Assembly (NCBI GenBank): GCA_033725935.1
Contig: MU867068.1
Coordinates: 745,681-809,680 of the forward strand
Reading direction: 5' to 3'
DNA: 64,000 bases
Origin: Cladorrhinum sp. PSN259
Taxonomy: Eukaryota; Ascomycota; Sordariomycetes; Sordariales; Podosporaceae
In this document: one piece after another, positions 11,390-22,880 of the stretch
How the letters are laid out: every line of letters starts with the position of its first letter
How positions within the stretch are numbered: the stretch's first letter is position 1
Position numbers and translations under genes: made by a program
The notes under the pieces: model-generated
The model's input: the letters and a program-made list of their open reading frames with translations, nothing else
Told to the model about the DNA's origin: nothing
The model's database searches: none

Positions 11390-12572
11390 ATGCTGCTTCA
11401 GACTGCTTTAGCCGGCATCGCCATCTTTCTCCCAAGTCTTGCATATGCGCAACAGGACGGACCGATTAAATGGGAAGATGCGCCAGGTGGCTCGCCGTTC
11501 GCTGGTAGGCTGCGCGCATGCGCTCACTGGGCGCTCTGGGGTGGCTCCAGGGATCATGTACAAGGAGCACTTGGGTGTAGCGTTCTTTCCGTAAGATATC
11601 ACTCCAACAGGGAGGGACCCCGGTGTTAACGGATTGCGACAGTGTTTATGCCGGCCGGATCTCATCAAGAAAGCTCAAGACCACATCGTCAAAATCGTCA
11701 CACGAGATTGCGGGACAGACGGAACAGACCCGACGGTTGATATAGAGCAAACCCTGAAGGTCTACAACGATTACTGCTCTGCCAACGGCTACAATGTCCC
11801 CGGATGGACGTACGTCAAGACCCAGACAGTGAAGCTTACCACCGTCGCTGCTACACCTGCTCCCAGTAAAGATATTCCTACAACCACCACAGTCTTCTCT
11901 GCCAGCACTAACGCATCTAATGAATCTATAGCCGGAGCAGGCGGCGGCGGCGGAGCTACCCCCGTGATTACGCGCACGGTAGATTATACAGCCGGATCGG
12001 GAGGACAGTTTGGAGGTCAGGAAGGGTTAGTAACCGCCGTAGTAACCGTCACCCGGGTCTCTTCCGCCGGTCGACGAAGCCACATCCCCTGGGTTCCATG
12101 GATTCCGCTTCATCTACCCGTGAAACTAATCATCCGGACCGCCTCCCTTCTCTCCACGATTCCAAAGAGATTAATGAGTGCCATGGCGGATACAGTCGTG
12201 GTGGTTGTGACGCAAACTCCGCCGGCTCCGGCGATCACGTCCATAATCATCAAGTCTGCCGTCGAGACCCAGGGAGTACCAATCAGCACAGAATTTGTTA
12301 CGCAGATTGTTGGAGGGTCCGGGAACAGTAACACGGGTGGAAAATCCAGCGGGAAAGTGGTCGCAGACAGTAATACCGAGAGTGAAGAGCCGGCGCAGAC
12401 GACGCCGCCAGGTGGAGGTTCCTCCAACACCAAGACGGGCGACGGGGAGAAGAAGTCTCTGAGTACGCTGGAGATCGTGGGGATAATATTTGGGATCATC
12501 ACTGGGTTTATTACGACGGTGTTTACCGTGGCGAAGTGTCGTCGGCCTGGGCGCCTTCGAGTTCGAGAATAG
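11390..12572 (+). CDS. Secreted Cys-rich, single-pass membrane-anchored protein
   Basis: Spliced model: exons 11390-11590 and 11643-12572, 376 residues. The 52-nt intron has donor GTAAGA, a TTAAC branch-like site and a CAG acceptor, and joins frames exactly. Residues 1-20 form a signal peptide (MLLQTALAGIAIFLPSLAYA). Residues ~38-120 form a Cys-rich ectodomain with the pattern LRACAHW...GALGCSVLSCLCRPDLI...DC...YNDYC, typical of a CFEM-like extracellular family in Sordariomycetes; I count six of the eight CFEM cysteines. A long Ser/Thr/Gly-rich stalk follows, then a C-terminal hydrophobic helix (LEIVGIIFGIITGFITTVF) and a short basic tail, giving type I topology. Residues encoded around 12080-12180 look out of register with the flanking composition. 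A surface sensor or adhesin role is possible, but there is no direct evidence. Confidence 0.7.
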
Positions 12573-13266
12573 GGGACAAGCCTGAGGAAAGACTGGAAGA
12601 TGGAGGTGACAGTATCAGGATCTTGATTTTGTGCTGCTTTCTAGTATTCTCCTTTTGTTTCTAATCAGGCAGACTTTTGCCGATTTGTCAGTGTTTGGGA
12701 GTTGATCATATTTCTTATTAGCACAGTTCAGATACTTTCTAGACTGCAATGCTTGCGAGAGAGGGCGCAGACAAGAGGGGAGGGTAGTATGTATATGAGT
12801 TGTCAACTCTAAAGTTGAAGGGCAATCTTGGAGTGTATATGAAAGTATAGAAACATGGAGATCTATGTAATTACTCTAGTTTTGAAGCTGCCGGACTGTG
12901 AGGTTGATTCTGGTACATCGGTTAAAGTGGGTTTCGGTGACTACCGACATGGCAATCTATTTCCCGCATCAATGTCCAGATCTTAATATCTTCCCCTCAC
13001 GTTCAACTCATGGATGTGCTCGGCTCTATGCGGAGTAAGTCGATCGGAACCAGGTATTCGAGATTTTGTCACAGGAAAAAAAAGAGGGGAGATGGGGTTC
13101 GGCATCAGTCAGCCGTCATAAAACCCCCCATATCTTGACTACGGTAGGCAAAAAGAGAGGCTATATCTCATGTCTCGCTCTCCAAGTTGGAGAATTTCTA
13201 GGTTAAGCATCAATTTTTTGTAAACAATTAGCAAAGCCCTCAGCCACAAACCAATAAACACTCATC
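12573..13266. other. Intergenic region, no supported gene
   Basis: About 700 bp between two plus-strand secreted-protein genes. It presumably holds the terminator of one and the promoter of the other. No TATAAA is obvious and no other structure is seen. Confidence 0.5.
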
Positions 13267-13833
13267 ATGAAGCCCACCACGTTCATTCTTGCTTCCTTCC
13301 TCAGTCCCGTCCTCTGCAACCCGACGGTACCCAGACAAGTCAACCCAGGATGCACCACACAAGACACGATCCCTTCCCTCTGGGTAATCGACAAACTCTC
13401 AGTCGAGTATACCGAGGACGAGACAATCAGGAGGGGCAACGCGAGCTTTACTCTGACCGATAACCAGCGGAAAACAGCAGAGAACTTGAGGTGTGAGCTT
13501 AGGTCGAATTACGTCTGTGAGTTTCAGGGAACACCTGAGGATAGAGATTTGAATATCTGGGTTCAGCTGAATTCGGGGATGGCAAGGTTTACGTTGAATC
13601 GGACATTGGTTGGTTGTGCCGAGAATGGAAGGTGAGAGCCTACTGTCTGAACTCGATAAAGGTCGAAGGCTGTGGAGAGAAAGCTTCAGGCCGTGCTGAC
13701 GGTGAGTAGGAATGCATACTTGATCGGACAGACGGAGCTGTACCTGGAATGTGATGGAGAGGAGCTCGAGGGACTGCACTGTAGGGATGATGGGACCGAG
13801 GGCGTGGCCAATGGATCTGTTGTGTTATTCTGA
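13267..13833 (+). CDS. Small secreted protein, four or more Cys
   Basis: Proposed exons 13267-13631 and 13680-13833, 172 residues. The donor is GTGAGA; the acceptor at 13678-13679 is the only AG that restores the frame with an intron of ordinary size (48 nt), so the exact junction is uncertain. The N-terminus is a signal peptide (MKPTTFILASFLSPVLC). The mature part has Cys residues near both ends of two halves (PGC, LRCEL, YVCEF, VGC, then LECDG, LHCRD) and one likely N-glycosylation site (NRT). The overall layout resembles AA1-like/effector-type small secreted proteins, but I cannot name a family. Without splicing the frame stops at 13635 and would lose the last two cysteines. It converges with the MFS permease gene on the other strand. 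Confidence 0.6.
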
Positions 13834-14033
13834 GAGTTACGAGCCCCTGAGTTGACGAGCATTGAGGCTGGAATTAATTGGGTTTATATTATCAGGAACC
13901 CCATCAGTGATATACCCGTTATACCATCAGATATAAAGAGTGACACCGTACCTCCACAGTAGATTACCAAGTTCTACTCCTGCACATCACTCGATTGCCG
14001 AATCCAAATCACTGATCCATTTCCCAGCCTGCC

Positions 14034-15540
14034 TTACAAGTGGTACTTGAAATCCAACTCCCAATCTCCAGTCTTGACCTTCCTCTTATCTTCCACTTCC
14101 CCAGCAGCAATCCTCTCCTTGAGCACATTGCATCGTCTAATATAAAGCCACTTGATGAGAATCAGAATCTGAGCCAACCCCAAAGCACCGACGGAGAACC
14201 CGTTCCCAAGCAGATACGGCGGAGACCTGTATATCTGTCCTGCAACAATGCCGGCCATATTTCCGAGCGTCTGTTGGAATCCAATCGAAGCGGCTCTCCG
14301 GTAGTGAGGCGCCACGTTGACATTTAACCAGGTCAAGTTCAGACCTGGACCACTGTAGACAGCAATGGCACACATGAAAGTGCCAAAGAACTTGACGCCA
14401 TTTGGTGTCGGGCAAATGATGAGGATGTAGCCGATTATTCCAAATACGTTGGCAAAGGCGATGAATGGCCCTCGAATGCAGAAGTGGTCGGAGATGAAGG
14501 CAAAGGTCAAAAAGAAGAGACCGCCAAGGACGTAAACGGGGATGCTGAGATACTGCGCCTCGGTTCCGGTGTGGCCCATGTTGGTGATGATGGACGGCAG
14601 GAAGGTGCTGAAGCCATATAGAAGAATGTCTTGGCAGAACTGGATGGCACCACTGTTGTCTGTCTGTCAGTATATGTCGTCAACCTTCTCCCCCAAATGC
14701 TGGAACATACCTAATCCATAGCTTGAAATCCTTCAACGAAATTCTGATCTCCTCCCAACTGAAGTCCTCACTCCCCATATACTGCGCCCTCTGCAACGCC
14801 CGAATCCTCATCATCTCCTTCTCCTTTTCATTCAGAAAATAGGCATTGGTAGGATCATTCGGTAGCCCAAACCAAATCAAGAAAGCAATCAGCAAACTAA
14901 ACATGCCTTCAATGATGTATACCCATCTCCAACCTGCATATCCTCCAACCCCATCCATCTTTAACAACACATAAGCCAACAACCCACCAAACGCGCCGGA
15001 CAAGGCAGCACAGACAAACAGATACGACACCCTCCTCGCTTGTTCCTCCCTCTTGTACACCATCGTCAAGTACAGATTCAGTCCAGGGAACAACCCGCCC
15101 TCGCAAGCACCCAACACCAGTCTCGCAGCGTACAACCCTCCAATACTCGTCACGAACCCAGAGAAGATAGTTGTTAGACTCCAAATCACACAAAGCGACG
15201 TCAAAACAAGCCTCGGCGTAAGCTTTTTGAGTAAGATGGCCCAAGGCGCCTCGAACGCCACATAAGTAGCATAAAAAATCGACACGGCAGTTGAGAACTC
15301 GGCGGGCGAAGCATTGATGTCCTCCGGCATGCCGGCCACTTTTACGTTGCCAATGTTTGACCGGTCGAGGAAGCAGGACAAGTAGATGAGCATGATGATT
15401 GGCACAAAGACCGAGTCGAGTTTCAGCAGGAGCCGGCGCTCGGCCTTGGGGTCGAGGGTTGGAATTGTCGGCGTCGGAGGATCATTTTCAAGGTGGGAAG
15501 GGGAGCTGTCTTCTTTCTGGCGCGGCGGGGTCACGGACAT
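14034..15540 (-). CDS. MFS permease, allantoate/nicotinate (Dal5-like) family
   Basis: Exons 15540-14711 and 14652-14034 (minus strand), 482 residues. The 58-nt intron (donor GTATGT, acceptor CAG) joins LKDFKLWI to SGAIQFCQDILLYGFS in frame. The protein has a short polar N-terminus, then RRLLLKLDSVFVPIIMLIYLSCFLDRSNIGNVKVAG, the standard opening of the anion:cation symporter (Dal5) branch, and about 12 membrane segments. The MFS loop motif appears as RLVLGACEGGLFPGLNLYL in TM4. The C-terminal half includes the conserved WLNVNVAPHYRRAASIGFQQTLGNMAG stretch. Family members import small organic acids such as allantoate, nicotinate, pantothenate or biotin precursors; the substrate cannot be read from sequence. 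It acts at the plasma membrane. Confidence 0.9.
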
Positions 15541-16152
15541 TGTTTCTTGTTTGGCGGGTAAGACGATGTCGGTGCAATATGGTGAAGTTGAAGGTTCCTG
15601 TATAGATAAGGATGCGCGTCAGAGTTGGGACGGTTGCATCGCCGTTATCAGGCGGCGTTGCATTGGTAGTGTAACGGTGTGACGGCATGCAGTCGGCTCT
15701 TGACAATGTAGATCTTTGCTTGTTATGCGCGCCACTTGCGTTATTCCCGTTAGGCTGAGCCATCATCAGTCATAACCTTGCTCCATCTTTTGGCTTCAAA
15801 ACTGTGTCTGCGGTTGGCGAGGGGAAGTTGGAGGAAAGGACGCAGGTTCCAGATAAAATCCTCCCAGATATTAACTCGAGCAACGTGTGAACCTCGGAAG
15901 TAATTCGGCTGCTGTGGTCGCAACGACGGGAGAGGTAGGCATTTGGGAGTCTGTGTAGCTCTTCTGTAAGGTGATATTGGATCGTTCGGCCGACGGCGTA
16001 GAATTCGGTTCGTGTGTCCATCAGGAGAGGTTTGCTATTATTGTATTATTACCCGTATCCCCAAGCAACTCGAGACAATGTAACGTGCCACTGCAACCCA
16101 GTACGACATATTTCTTGACGTCGTTGAACATACACCCGAGGAGAAAACCTGT
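15541..16152. other. Intergenic region upstream of the MFS permease
   Basis: About 610 bp between the end of the kinase-ankyrin gene and the start of the permease, both on the minus strand. Presumably the permease promoter and the kinase terminator; no specific element recognised. Confidence 0.45.
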
Positions 16153-19100
16153 TCATATCCAAGACCACATCTTCCGAAAAACGGCGCGACACACCATCGC
16201 CGAAGCGCACACCAGCATTCCGCCGACACAAAACGATGTTTTCCAGCGTCTCGTGGCAATCCCGAGGGCAGTGACTATGCGAACCTGGTTTATCAACCTG
16301 TATGGGCCCAAAATAATGTCTTCTGTCTGGTCCTGATTGTGATTTTCGGTAGCGAGGACTCTATCATAATGACCGTCCAGCTTCCTACAGTAACAGTGAC
16401 GGAGTTAATGGCATGCGCAGTGTCAAGGGCATCAGCCCGATCAAGAGATATATGGCAACTCACTGTTGGATGAACATCTCGAGCACGTCCAGCCGGGGCT
16501 GGTCATGTCGTGACATGGCGAGGACAAATGTAATCAAGGCCATCTTGCGTGGCCAGTTGACGGAATGAAGATAGAGGTCCACTTTGGATCTCAAGTCAGG
16601 TGAGAAGACCTTCATGTCCAAGCTCACGGTCGACGAAGCCAATATGTCTGTCTTCTCACCCCGATGAAAATCAAGAATGGTGTCTAACGGGGGGCCCAGA
16701 AGCTCTGTATCTAGGTTTAGGTTTGGGAACAGGTCTCCCATGCCGTATCCTCCGGAGGTGAGACAATTGGCTATTTTGAGCAAACACTGGGTGCTCTGGA
16801 AGTAAAGAGCAATGTCAATGGCACTAAGGCCAAGCACCTTGGTGCGAATGCATAGTACTTCAAGAGATCGTTGTGGTCCCAAGTAATGTAGAAGTCCCTC
16901 GAGAATTGACTGATATCTGTCGTTGACGCACAGCCCGAAGAAAAGTCCTGGGTGGATGATCCCGGGATTCAAGACTGACGGATCTCGCTCAATCAGCACA
17001 AGTATGAGGTCTAAATTCTTGTACTTGACAGCATCCCAAAGCAAAAGACCGGTGTCCGTGTGTTTGTATTCAACAGCCTCGTCTAGCCAGCGACGGGGAC
17101 ACAAACGCAAGGTCCAATGGAGTGAGAAAGGGTATTCGGGGACCTCTGCGACAATAGCAAGGTACATCTGGGCGTTGTGGGGCCATTTCTTTGCAAATTT
17201 CGCACAGAGAAACTGGAAGGGAGCTTCGTCACGAAGATTGATCTTGTATATCACAGACCTCTGGATGATTCTTCGATAGGCCGCTGTATCGCTAGCCATC
17301 GCCGCAGCAGCCAAGCCCTCGAGAACCAGTTCGGTCGGTAAGTTGTTGGGCATGACAAAGCCAATTGAGTGGCCAAAACTAGAGCCTTGTTCCAAACCAT
17401 GGTAGTTTAGAATGAAAAGAAGACCTTCAAGGGTATCAATGTCGTAACCACCTGGCGGCTTCGGAATCGTCCTACAGGCTTCAATTAAGGCGACCTGCAA
17501 ATGGGGATCTGGGAAGTCAATGGCAGCCAACCTGATAGCAGGGAGGACAGCAATTCCATCACCAATGTCCATAAAAAACAACAGTCCTTGTCCTAAGTGC
17601 CAGGCAAGACGTCGGGTGTAGCGTGGTCCTTGAAGGAGCATGTGGTTCAGCTGGAAAGCATACATGGAAAAGAATCCATTGTAAAAGCACAAATAACCAT
17701 AGCGGAGACCCGGGTGGTTTGGGATATCTTGTCGGAGCAGTGAAAGTAGACGGTCTCTTGCATCTTGGTCAAGGGTCGATAAGAAAAAGTCCCAAATAGA
17801 GGGCTGTAGGCAGCTCCAGCATCGGATCGCGAATATAACCTGTGCTGGTAGCTCTACTGGCAACATGTCTGGAATTTCAAATCCAGCATTTGGAAAGACC
17901 GACAGAGTGGCAAGGAAAGAGTCCTCTGTCGCGTAAAGCTGCTGCCAAAGTGACTTGGTGGCAGCGAGGCTGCCGATCTTAAGAGATACGTCCATAGGAG
18001 AACCGAATAAGCAGCAGAAGCTCCCGGCTGGAGTGAACGAGGGGCTAACGGTGTCTTCTGGTCGGACCTCTGCCGAGAGAATTTTACAGATGCCGTCCAC
18101 TTCGTCATCCGGAAATACAAAAAGATAGTGTAATGGCAGATAACCTGGCCCGCACTTTCGCCTGTTCAACGGCGAAGAAGATGTCCTACTATCCGCCGAG
18201 GTCTGGAGAATCCGCACAGCCCTCGCGATACCGCAAAAACAGGCGAGCATAAGTGGCGATATGTCGTTTTCTTCCCAAAAGGACGTGATGTGAAAGTCAA
18301 GCGCCACTCCGAGATCATCTAGTACCTTGCAAAGGGCCGTCAACTCAGTTGACTGTTCATCTCCAAAAACAATGGCGGCTGCGAGTAATAGGTCATAATC
18401 CTTCATGGCTTCCGGCGCGTCTTTCATCGTTTCCATCTCTGCTGTTCGGTCACGGACAAACTGCTGCACGTCGTCATCTTGGATGGGACCGTGCCCCAGA
18501 AAATCCCAAGAGGGATTCTCCCGAGGAGAAAACTCGGTGGTCTCGATGAGTGTGAGATATATCTTCTTGGCGCAGTCCCGGCGCTCGCAATATCGGATCA
18601 CTTGAGCAGTATAGTTGTCCGGGCAAACATCTGCAATATCGGCCAGTGTTTGTTGGAGGGGTGACTGATCGAAATGTTGGCCTTGTCCTCGTGGAGATGT
18701 GGGGCGTGAAGTAACCTTGGAATAACTCGGGGGGTCAACATCAGATATAGAGAAGAGAGCATCGGATAACCGATTCAATATCATCTCAGCTGGCTCGTAT
18801 GCTCTCCCAGCAGCTTCCACAAGATCATTGATGGGCTGTTCAAAGTCAACAGGCCCTCCTCCAAACAGAGAAGCAAGCCCAGAAAGAGCAGAGTATTGCC
18901 CAGATTCGGGGCTTACGGGTTTCTTCAACTCCAAAAGCACCTCTTGGAATGGCTTTATTTCACCCAGGCCATTACGGAAGTACTTCAGTACCCCGGCTCC
19001 GTCAAAGAAAACAATGGGATCTTCCTTGGTGGAGTTAGTCTATGACAGGTTGACAGCGCCAATCTTGATTTTCGGATTAACCTACCTGCATTCTCGACGC

Positions 19101-20401
19101 GATTTCAACGTCCTTGAGTTTGGGGCCTACGACCCTTGTCACTGCCTCGAAACCCGAAACAACTCTGGTGATCATTGACTGAGTGGATACGGGCAAAATG
19201 GTCTCGGCTAGGTGGCTAGCGGGGCGAGGGCTGAACAAGTGGTAAATCTCCGAGACGTCTTCGCACCTTTGTGAAGCGTGGGCAGAACATCTCGCAACAG
19301 CCTCGAGAATCACCGAATTCCACTCTGTGCGATCGATATAATTGGAAAGACTGGAGTAGAGGAGAGCAAGAGATTTCGGTGTGTAGTTAAGATAGAGTGG
19401 AAAACCAGATGCCTTCGAGGACGAGATGGTTTCGACAATAATTGGTGCTAAGGAGAAGATATCAACCTTTCGAAGCTCGATGTCGGGCATATTCCACATG
19501 GCATCGGCGGTTAAGCCTGCTAACTCGGGAGCCTTGTACCCTTCTGTGCCCCCAGAGTCCCTGCCATAGAGCATGGATGCCGCTTGAGACTCAAGAGTGG
19601 CGAGTTTTACCATGGACGACCCAAAATCCGATAACTTGGCATGGTACTCGGCGTCGTGGTCTTTGAAGATCAAGATGTTGGCTGGCTTTAGGTCCGTATG
19701 AAAGATGGAGTTGGTGTGGAGAGCAAAGACGCCCATAAGTATGTCGATCAAGAGGGATTTCCGCAAATGATAAGGGTTCTCATGGTAGCTGTTTGCAAAA
19801 TGAAGGGCGAGGTCATTGGTCGAGTCCAACTCTTCAAGCTTGAGGAATTCTTCCAATGAGCCATGCGTGGACAGCTCGACCACCGTGTAGGGAGCGGAGC
19901 GAGATGAAGCAGCAGACCAGTGCCCGTTGTCAAGCATTTCCACTGTGAATGGCGAGTCTTTCATTATATCCATGACCACCATGTCCCTCAACATTGTCCG
20001 AAGGACGCGCGAGCCCATTATCTCATCCGACTCTAAAAGACTCGGTTTCAGACGCTTAACAGCAACAAGTTTATGAGTACCATTGGTCTCGATTGTCTTT
20101 TTGTGCACCTCGAAGAAGCTCCCAACACCAAGCTCCCCTTCGAAATCTTGCTTGAAATCGCTGGTTGCGGGATTCGCCAGGACCAGGGTGCTGAAGAGAT
20201 AGTGAAAGAAGTGTTGAGCAAAATCGAACTGCTGTACCTCCAAGGTTTGTGCGCAAGCTTCTCTGAGCAAATCATGCTGGGATCCGGAAGGGGTCGCGGA
20301 TGTTGATTTGGGGGCCTGTCGAATGATTGTCAATGATGGCGATGTCAGAAAATTATCAGTTGCGATAGACTCACATTAGCCCAACTCATGTCGGAAGCCA
20401 T
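16153..20401 (-). CDS. Protein kinase with ankyrin-like C-terminal region
   Basis: Proposed exons on the minus strand: 20401-20375, 20315-19086, 19039-16464 and 16384-16153, 1354 residues. The first three junctions have clear GTGAGT/GTAGGT donors and preserve frame. The last exon is optional: without splicing at 16463 the frame stops in the intron's second base (CAG TGA) and gives 1278 residues. The kinase domain spans ~60-400: Gly-rich loop GELGVGSFF (~69), AVKRLK with Lys96, HTDLKPANIL with Asp217 (Arg of HRD replaced by Thr), DFG at 239-241, and GYKAPE. Catalytic Lys and both Asp are present, so it may be active. The long remainder is helical with degenerate ankyrin units, for example ISPLMLACFCGIARAVRIL and GLSAIDIALYF. 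Substrates are unknown. It faces the HeLo-like pseudokinase gene across a 700-bp divergent region. Confidence 0.8.
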
Positions 20402-21101
20402 GACTTGCGACGGATCGATAAATCCTTTGCATTTCACTTGCTGCGTCTTTACAATGTTGGTCACGAGAGGGAAGGGGACAGAATGGGAACTCAGGTAGCG
20501 AGATTGACAGAGGGATGCGGGATGCGGGATGCGGGACATGAATTTCGATGGTCTGGATGGACTTTTGGTGTGCCACTCTCTGCCAGAGTTCCCTGCTTGT
20601 TGCCCGACAGGTGCGAGTGTGGCACACCGGTTTCCTTATCTGGGCTAACGGGCAATGAGATTAGGAGAGAGAAAGCTCTGAAAGGAAGGGGCCAGGCAGG
20701 AGCATTCTGCCATATCTCACAGCTGGGTCCAATAACAATCTGGGCAGCGACAAGCCGCCCTCCAACAGCTGACGAAACCCGGGCAGGCACACAGGTGGCA
20801 CACATGCCAAGCGCCAATGGGGGAGCTTCGATAACCCGGTGTTCGATGGGCTTTCCCCATTTAGACGAATCACCTGCATGGGCAACTTGCATAACGTGAG
20901 AGGCGGGAAACAACCAAGTACCGTCTGGGCCTTCACTACCCGTCCTTGGGGTTTCCTTAAGTTGCCCACTGCAGTCCTTTAGATTTTTCTTGTAGCAAGG
21001 TATGAACCTGGAATCCAGGTCGGGTACCTTACCTTGGGTACTTACTGTAGTGAGTCAACGAAGCACAGACAAGTCATCACTTCCCAGCCAGAAACAAAAC
21101 C
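20402..21101. promoter_or_regulatory. Divergent promoter region between kinase and pseudokinase genes
   Basis: 700 bp separating start codons of two head-to-head genes. It contains three tandem GGATGCG-type units (20513-20535) and several GGCACAC/ATGGG-rich stretches. Overlapping frames on both strands (20405-20899 and 20491-20913) have no recognisable protein features. No TATAAA is evident on either side. Shared regulation is possible but not shown. Confidence 0.45.
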
Positions 21102-22880
21102 ATGACTTCTCCAATTCAGTTTCAAGTTGACCTTAACGAGATTGTCAAAAAAGTTGTCGGCATATTCCAGGATATCCGGAATTTTGAACGTGACTGTGCC
21201 GACTTCGTCAAAGACTTCCACCGCGAAGTGGCCTGGACCGAGTTTCATGACGGCATTCTTAAAACCCACCTCCTGCGAAACTCGAATACTATTCTCAATT
21301 CCATTGGTAACCTGCAACGGACTGCTCTGGTTGATGCCGTGAATGACGTCTACCGTGGCTGGACCGAGCTCTACACATTGCTTGAGCAGCTGTCACAGAA
21401 CTCCAACCACGATGCCGGCCCCGTGTCTTCGAATACCTGGCCCACCACCACTGGCACCACAAAAACGATTGCCAAAGTCGCTGCCGGCACGGGCAGGCCA
21501 TGGCGTGCCGTGAGCTGGGTCTGGAAGCGGAAATCGAGTGTGCAAAGAATTATGAGCCAAATCAAGCTATCCAACCAGTTTCTGGACAGCTCGATCCAAG
21601 CCATCTGCAGCTACTACGAGGCCCGAGAACCAGAGTCCGTGATCCGTTTGGCCGGCCATTCATCATCCACCGATCAACCTCAATCCGGCCTATCCGCCCA
21701 AATCACCCGTCTGGCGATCCGCCGTGATAGAACCCCCACCGACATGGCTCTTTTACGAGAGACGGGATACTTGGACCTGCGAGAAGAGCTATCTTTCGGA
21801 ACAGCATCTCGGCTCCACTTTGCTCTGGCCGCGGGATGCAAACCCGTTCTCGTCGAGTACCTCCCATCAACAGACTTTTCTCGGAAAACAATAGACCGTG
21901 CTGTACGCTTGGCTATGTTGTTGAAGCAGCCTGCGGTCCACGGCTTTGCAGTTCTCCCTTGTCTTGGTCTTTGTCTTAAGCCCGACAAGGAGCGCATAGA
22001 GCTCATCTACGACCTGACCGGTCCCAGGCGGGAGATGGCGCAGGATGGGAACACTCCTTCTGCTGAGTCGATCCTGAGCCGTTTCCACTCATTGCAGTCC
22101 CAACTCTCCAAAGCCGACAAAAATGGAGCGCTCGGAGTACTGCGGCATTACAAGCCTCACGAAGCGACCACAAAGCCCATCTCAATGGGCCAGCGCCTGG
22201 CGTTGGCTGTGCAGCTCGCCCAAACACTTCAGCACCTTCAGCAAACGGACTGGGTCCATGGCAATATCAACAGCAACAACATCTACTTGTTTCTCGACAA
22301 GAAAGTCCCCGAAACAGGGCTGCCAGTCGTCAGGATAGACAAGTGCTTCCTATTTGGCTTTCAGTTCTCCCGGCTGAACAAGGACTATTCCGACACGGGC
22401 CGCCGGAGCACCTTGCCACCGAAGGACAACCTGCACCGGCATCCTGACCGTCGCATCATGCACGAATACACGGACGGCAAGGGCGCTCCATTAGTTCCGG
22501 ATAAACCACATCAGCCGCATCACGACATCTACTCCCTCGGGGTGGTCTTGCTCGAGCTCGGCCTCGGCCGAACGGCGGAGGACCTGCTTAAGCTGGCTCC
22601 TCACCTGTCGGGCGACCTTGCCTGCTCGCCGCCTGATCTACCGAGCGCGCTCGAGGTAGCTAGGGGGCTGTATATTGCCCTGGCCGACAACTTTTTACCT
22701 GGGGAGATGGGCAATTCGTATGCCAGCGTCACGCGCACGTGTCTGGATGGCTATTTTGAGGATCTGGGTGGGCACCGAGAGGGCGCCGGCAGTGGTGCGG
22801 ACGAGACGATGAACTTGCCGACTGCTTTTCGATTGTGCGTTATTGAGCCTCTTGTGCGGATGATGGATCTTGTTGGGTGA
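21102..22880 (+). CDS. HeLo-like domain plus kinase-like (pseudokinase) protein
   Basis: 592 residues, single exon, with the ATG in good context (AAAACCATGA). Residues 1-~190 are helical and rich in charged heptads (VDLNEIVKKVVGIFQDI..., VNDVYRGWTELYTLLEQL), as in fungal prion-inhibition-and-propagation (HeLo-type) N-termini. Residues ~230-592 follow the layout of the kinase-like domain usually fused to them: SRLHFALAAGCKP, DRAVRLAMLLKQP, IELIYDL, SMGQRLALAVQLAQTLQHLQQTDWVHGNINSNNIYLF, CFLFGFQFSR, LHRHPDRR, HDIYSLGVVLLELGLG. The catalytic loop reads HGN (386-388) with no Asp, and the DFG position reads LFGFQFS, so it should be a pseudokinase. In this architecture the helical domain is the membrane-active or death-inducing part in characterised HeLo proteins. 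Activity here is inferred from family only. Confidence 0.8.
   Translation: MTSPIQFQVDLNEIVKKVVGIFQDIRNFERDCADFVKDFHREVAWTEFHDGILKTHLLRNSNTILNSIGNLQRTALVDAVNDVYRGWTELYTLLEQLSQNSNHDAGPVSSNTWPTTTGTTKTIAKVAAGTGRPWRAVSWVWKRKSSVQRIMSQIKLSNQFLDSSIQAICSYYEAREPESVIRLAGHSSSTDQPQSGLSAQITRLAIRRDRTPTDMALLRETGYLDLREELSFGTASRLHFALAAGCKPVLVEYLPSTDFSRKTIDRAVRLAMLLKQPAVHGFAVLPCLGLCLKPDKERIELIYDLTGPRREMAQDGNTPSAESILSRFHSLQSQLSKADKNGALGVLRHYKPHEATTKPISMGQRLALAVQLAQTLQHLQQTDWVHGNINSNNIYLFLDKKVPETGLPVVRIDKCFLFGFQFSRLNKDYSDTGRRSTLPPKDNLHRHPDRRIMHEYTDGKGAPLVPDKPHQPHHDIYSLGVVLLELGLGRTAEDLLKLAPHLSGDLACSPPDLPSALEVARGLYIALADNFLPGEMGNSYASVTRTCLDGYFEDLGGHREGAGSGADETMNLPTAFRLCVIEPLVRMMDLVG

Noticed and set aside
20405..20913. 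Overlapping frames in the kinase/pseudokinase spacer
   Set aside because: They overlap each other on opposite strands, have no domain, and lie in a divergent promoter region.
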